Part shown: positions 61,347-64,000 of the stretch, piece by piece | Numbering within the stretch: the first letter of the stretch is position 1 | How the letters are laid out: each line of letters starts with the position of its first letter | NCBI RefSeq assembly: GCF_033807715.1 | Contig: NC_084596.1 | Span: forward strand, 38,046,958 to 38,110,957 | DNA length: 64,000 nt | From: Cololabis saira | Lineage: Eukaryota; Chordata; Actinopteri; Beloniformes; Belonidae | Direction: 5' to 3' | Position numbers and translations under genes: made by a program | Notes under the pieces: generated by a model | Told to the model about the DNA's origin: nothing | Database searches by the model: none | The model's input: only the letters and a program-made list of their open reading frames with translations

Positions 61347-64000
61347 TCTTATCACTGTATTGACTTCTGAGCTGTGAATAAAGACCTAACAGAGCACAAT
61401 CATTCACATTTTAAAGAGAATATGTTATGTTATGCTGTTCGTTTTACTAACAGACCTCCGTGACTGGCTGTGGGTTTGCCTGGAAGGGTTGGAGGACGAC
61501 ATTTCCTATTTGCTGGCAGTTCTGCTGCTCCTCTGGCATGGATCAACTGAGGGAACCACAGTGGATCATTCAGGACCCATTTCAAGCAGAGGTCATCCAG
61601 CGACACCAGTAGGGTATAAACCCTGCGAGAGGCAGGCAGAGCGACCACAGTTCCCAGTGGAGCTCTGCTAGTCCTTGTTTTAGCTTTGGCAGCACTTGTT
61701 TTGGATGTTGTTTTCATGGTATCAGGGATGTAATGCAGAGTATACCAGGTATACAAGAGTATACATTCTTTTTTTCTGTCAGCATTAGGTAACCCACTTC
61801 TCAATCCCCTCTGAAGCGCATCATTGGTAACCCTGCAGTGGTGACTGCAAGGCATATTACCCAGTTATCTTTCATAGGATGGTGAGGGCATTACCCACCC
61901 TACACAGCCTCTACTTTGCTAATACTCATTGCTTTTGTTGGTTAGATTAGTTATGTCTAGGCATGAGGAATGATGAGCCAATCAGAGGCAGAGCAGGTCA
62001 TGCCTGGGAAAACAAATATTGCCTCTCCTTGATTTTTTTTACCTTCTTTTAAATTATAAACAACTTAGACAAAACAAGCTATTCAAGAATATACTTTCAC
62101 AATTGCAAATGACCTTGCAAATCTACATCAACCAGCAGCTCAATTAATGTTAGGGGTACCGTTGGTTGGCAACGCTGTAAATATTAGACCTGTGCCCACG
62201 CGCTACCTGTCCTCCACTCCCATAGCAGAGGATACCAACAGTGGAGGAGGTACTGCGTTTTTTTGTCTGTCTTAGTCTTTCTGAACATCCAAAATCCAAA
62301 AAGCTTCAGCTTTGCACTCACTGGGCAAAGACATTTACAAACCTTAGGAAGCTGGCATAAACAATCTTAAGAGATATTATCCAATTTCCCTCATATCAGA
62401 ATGACACAAAGTATTAAAATCAACCTAGAGTTTAAAATCCAATCTTGCAACTTGACACATTTTATGTAGCCTAATTGCTGTGTTTTTGTGCCTTTTTCAT
62501 GAGCTTACCATACTTTTAATAGAAGAGTTGGATAATAATTTACAATATTTTTACCATTTCTGGACGAATATAAATGCAGTGGGGTAACTTTTGTAGGATT
62601 ACGGGAGCAATTATATGATATAAATATTGGATATAAAGTTGCTTTGACATGACTTTATTCATTTATTTTACATATAAATGGGAATATGTACAGTATGTAC
62701 AGTATCTGTTCAATGATTTTGCTTCCTGAGATTAAAGTCAATGCTAAAATGATTATCAATGTATCTATAACATCAAAGGCTGGTGTTGTGGAACATGTTT
62801 TGTTACACCCAAAGCCTTTCAACACATAGGGAATATTCTAACGGTAAAGTAACCAGATCTAAAAAGAGATGATTGCTGAAATGTCGTATTGCCTTTGAAC
62901 TGATGTCCTTGTGTGAAACACCTTTCCGCGGTGTTTGAGAAACTGACAGATCAAGGCCAGCCTGTAGTGACAGTGGCAAATTAAGATATATCGCTTTTTC
63001 CGAGATGATGAAATCAGAACATCATAGTGGGAATCCAAGAAAAAGAAAATCTGCTGCTCTTAACACAGGAACATCTATACATGTTTCATTCAACAGAGGG
63101 CAATTTAAACAAACAATCTTTTTATTTTTGTATCCACAAATATATGTGTTGTAAATGCACATAAAAGGGGACCTCAATGTTTCCTTTTTTGCAGTAAAAA
63201 CTCTTGAACACAGCCTGTTCATGGGATGCCATAAATTACTACACTCAAACAAGGAAGGAGAAATATTCCCAGGCAGAGTCTGACTGTTTGTCCACCTCCT
63301 TACCCTCTCCCACTGGTCTCTGTGAGCCTGCATTCAAATTAAAATTTCCTTCTACCCTATCTTTCTCCTGGCCTGACAGGCTAATAAAACGCATGTGGGC
63401 AGCAGCACTGTATTTGAAAACTACATCCACAGCCTGTAAGGAAGTGAGCAAAAAAATAGCCATGTATTTGAGTGTACCTTTATGATATTACAGGTTTTTG
63501 ATTTATCTGTTTACCAGTGCCTTCTCCTTAAAATCGACCTTCAACAAGAGTAATAATGGAAGTTTTTCCCTTATACTTTACAATATCACATGACACGCAA
63601 TTGCCTTTACAAAAGGAATCATAACTGAGGTACTCTGGAGCCTTTCAGTCTTTTATTTCAAATATATTAACAAACCTCCCAAATTATATTTCACTAATGT
63701 TACAGGAACTTGTTTGGAGGCTGATGTTAAAAACAACAAAAACAAAAACAGATTAATTTTAATCAGAAACATGAACCTTACTCAAACTTGAAAGGAGTTT
63801 TTAAAAAAGTCATTGACTAAGATTGAAAAAAAAAAAGATAGATTTTAGGTACTTGCAAAATGTTTTATTTGTTGGGGAAATCCTTGTTTACAAGGAATCT
63901 CCACGAACAACATTAATCAGCATTCCATTTGTGCTAATGTCTTTATGTTTTAGCTAAAAGCTATGTTGCCATGTTTTCCATTTATTTATGCACTTGTTAT
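61347..64000. other. Unique intronic sequence, nothing recognised
   Basis: No repeat ends, exon or RNA gene recognised up to the window edge. Confidence 0.55.

Overview
The window is vertebrate nuclear DNA, almost certainly from a ray-finned fish. It is AT-rich, has no operons or dense ORFs, and carries long (GT)n, (GATA)n and (AAAG)n microsatellites and many short non-autonomous DNA transposons of teleost type. A percomorph fish is likely but is inferred from the repeat families only.

One protein-coding exon is recognisable. At 13975-14156 on the minus strand there is a 182-bp exon with good splice sites at both ends. It encodes the conserved extracellular segment of astrotactin-1 (astn1) just before its first membrane span. 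By homology memory it follows the signal-peptide exon and precedes the membrane-span exon, and neither of those was found here. The window is therefore read as astn1 introns: 14157-64000 is intron upstream of the exon in the sense of transcription, and 1-13974 is the intron downstream of it. A second, unrecognised candidate exon lies on the opposite strand at 12250-12363, and a few coding-like ORFs (11560-11814 minus, 26356-26823 minus, 29936-30247 plus) have no assigned identity.

The rest is a record of mobile elements. Elements bounded by target-site duplications (TSDs) are hAT elements at 6731-8473, 15526-15932, 22424-22603, 25386-27129 and 31255-31826 (8-bp TSDs), a TTAA element at 48817-49826, a TCA-flanked inverted-repeat element at 46475-47185, and a tRNA-derived SINE at 54617-54812 (15-bp TSD). 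A further hAT element at 32747-33329 has terminal repeats but no intact TSD. Three decayed Tc1-like elements lie at about 34950-36443, 36460-37390 and 57285-57950. There are LINE fragments, several copies of a LINE 3' end with a (TGGA)n tail, a Harbinger transposase remnant (60713-61022) and two BED-finger hAT transposase remnants (25609-26094, 50810-50950).

Nesting is common: LINE interrupted by hAT (twice), Tc1 interrupted by two retroposed sequences, and a LINE-tail repeat containing an inverted-repeat element containing a MITE. The most striking pattern is one small palindromic Harbinger-like MITE. All six copies I could find lie inside five other DNA transposons of at least three superfamily types. 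I found no functional multi-gene system, CRISPR array, origin or RNA gene.
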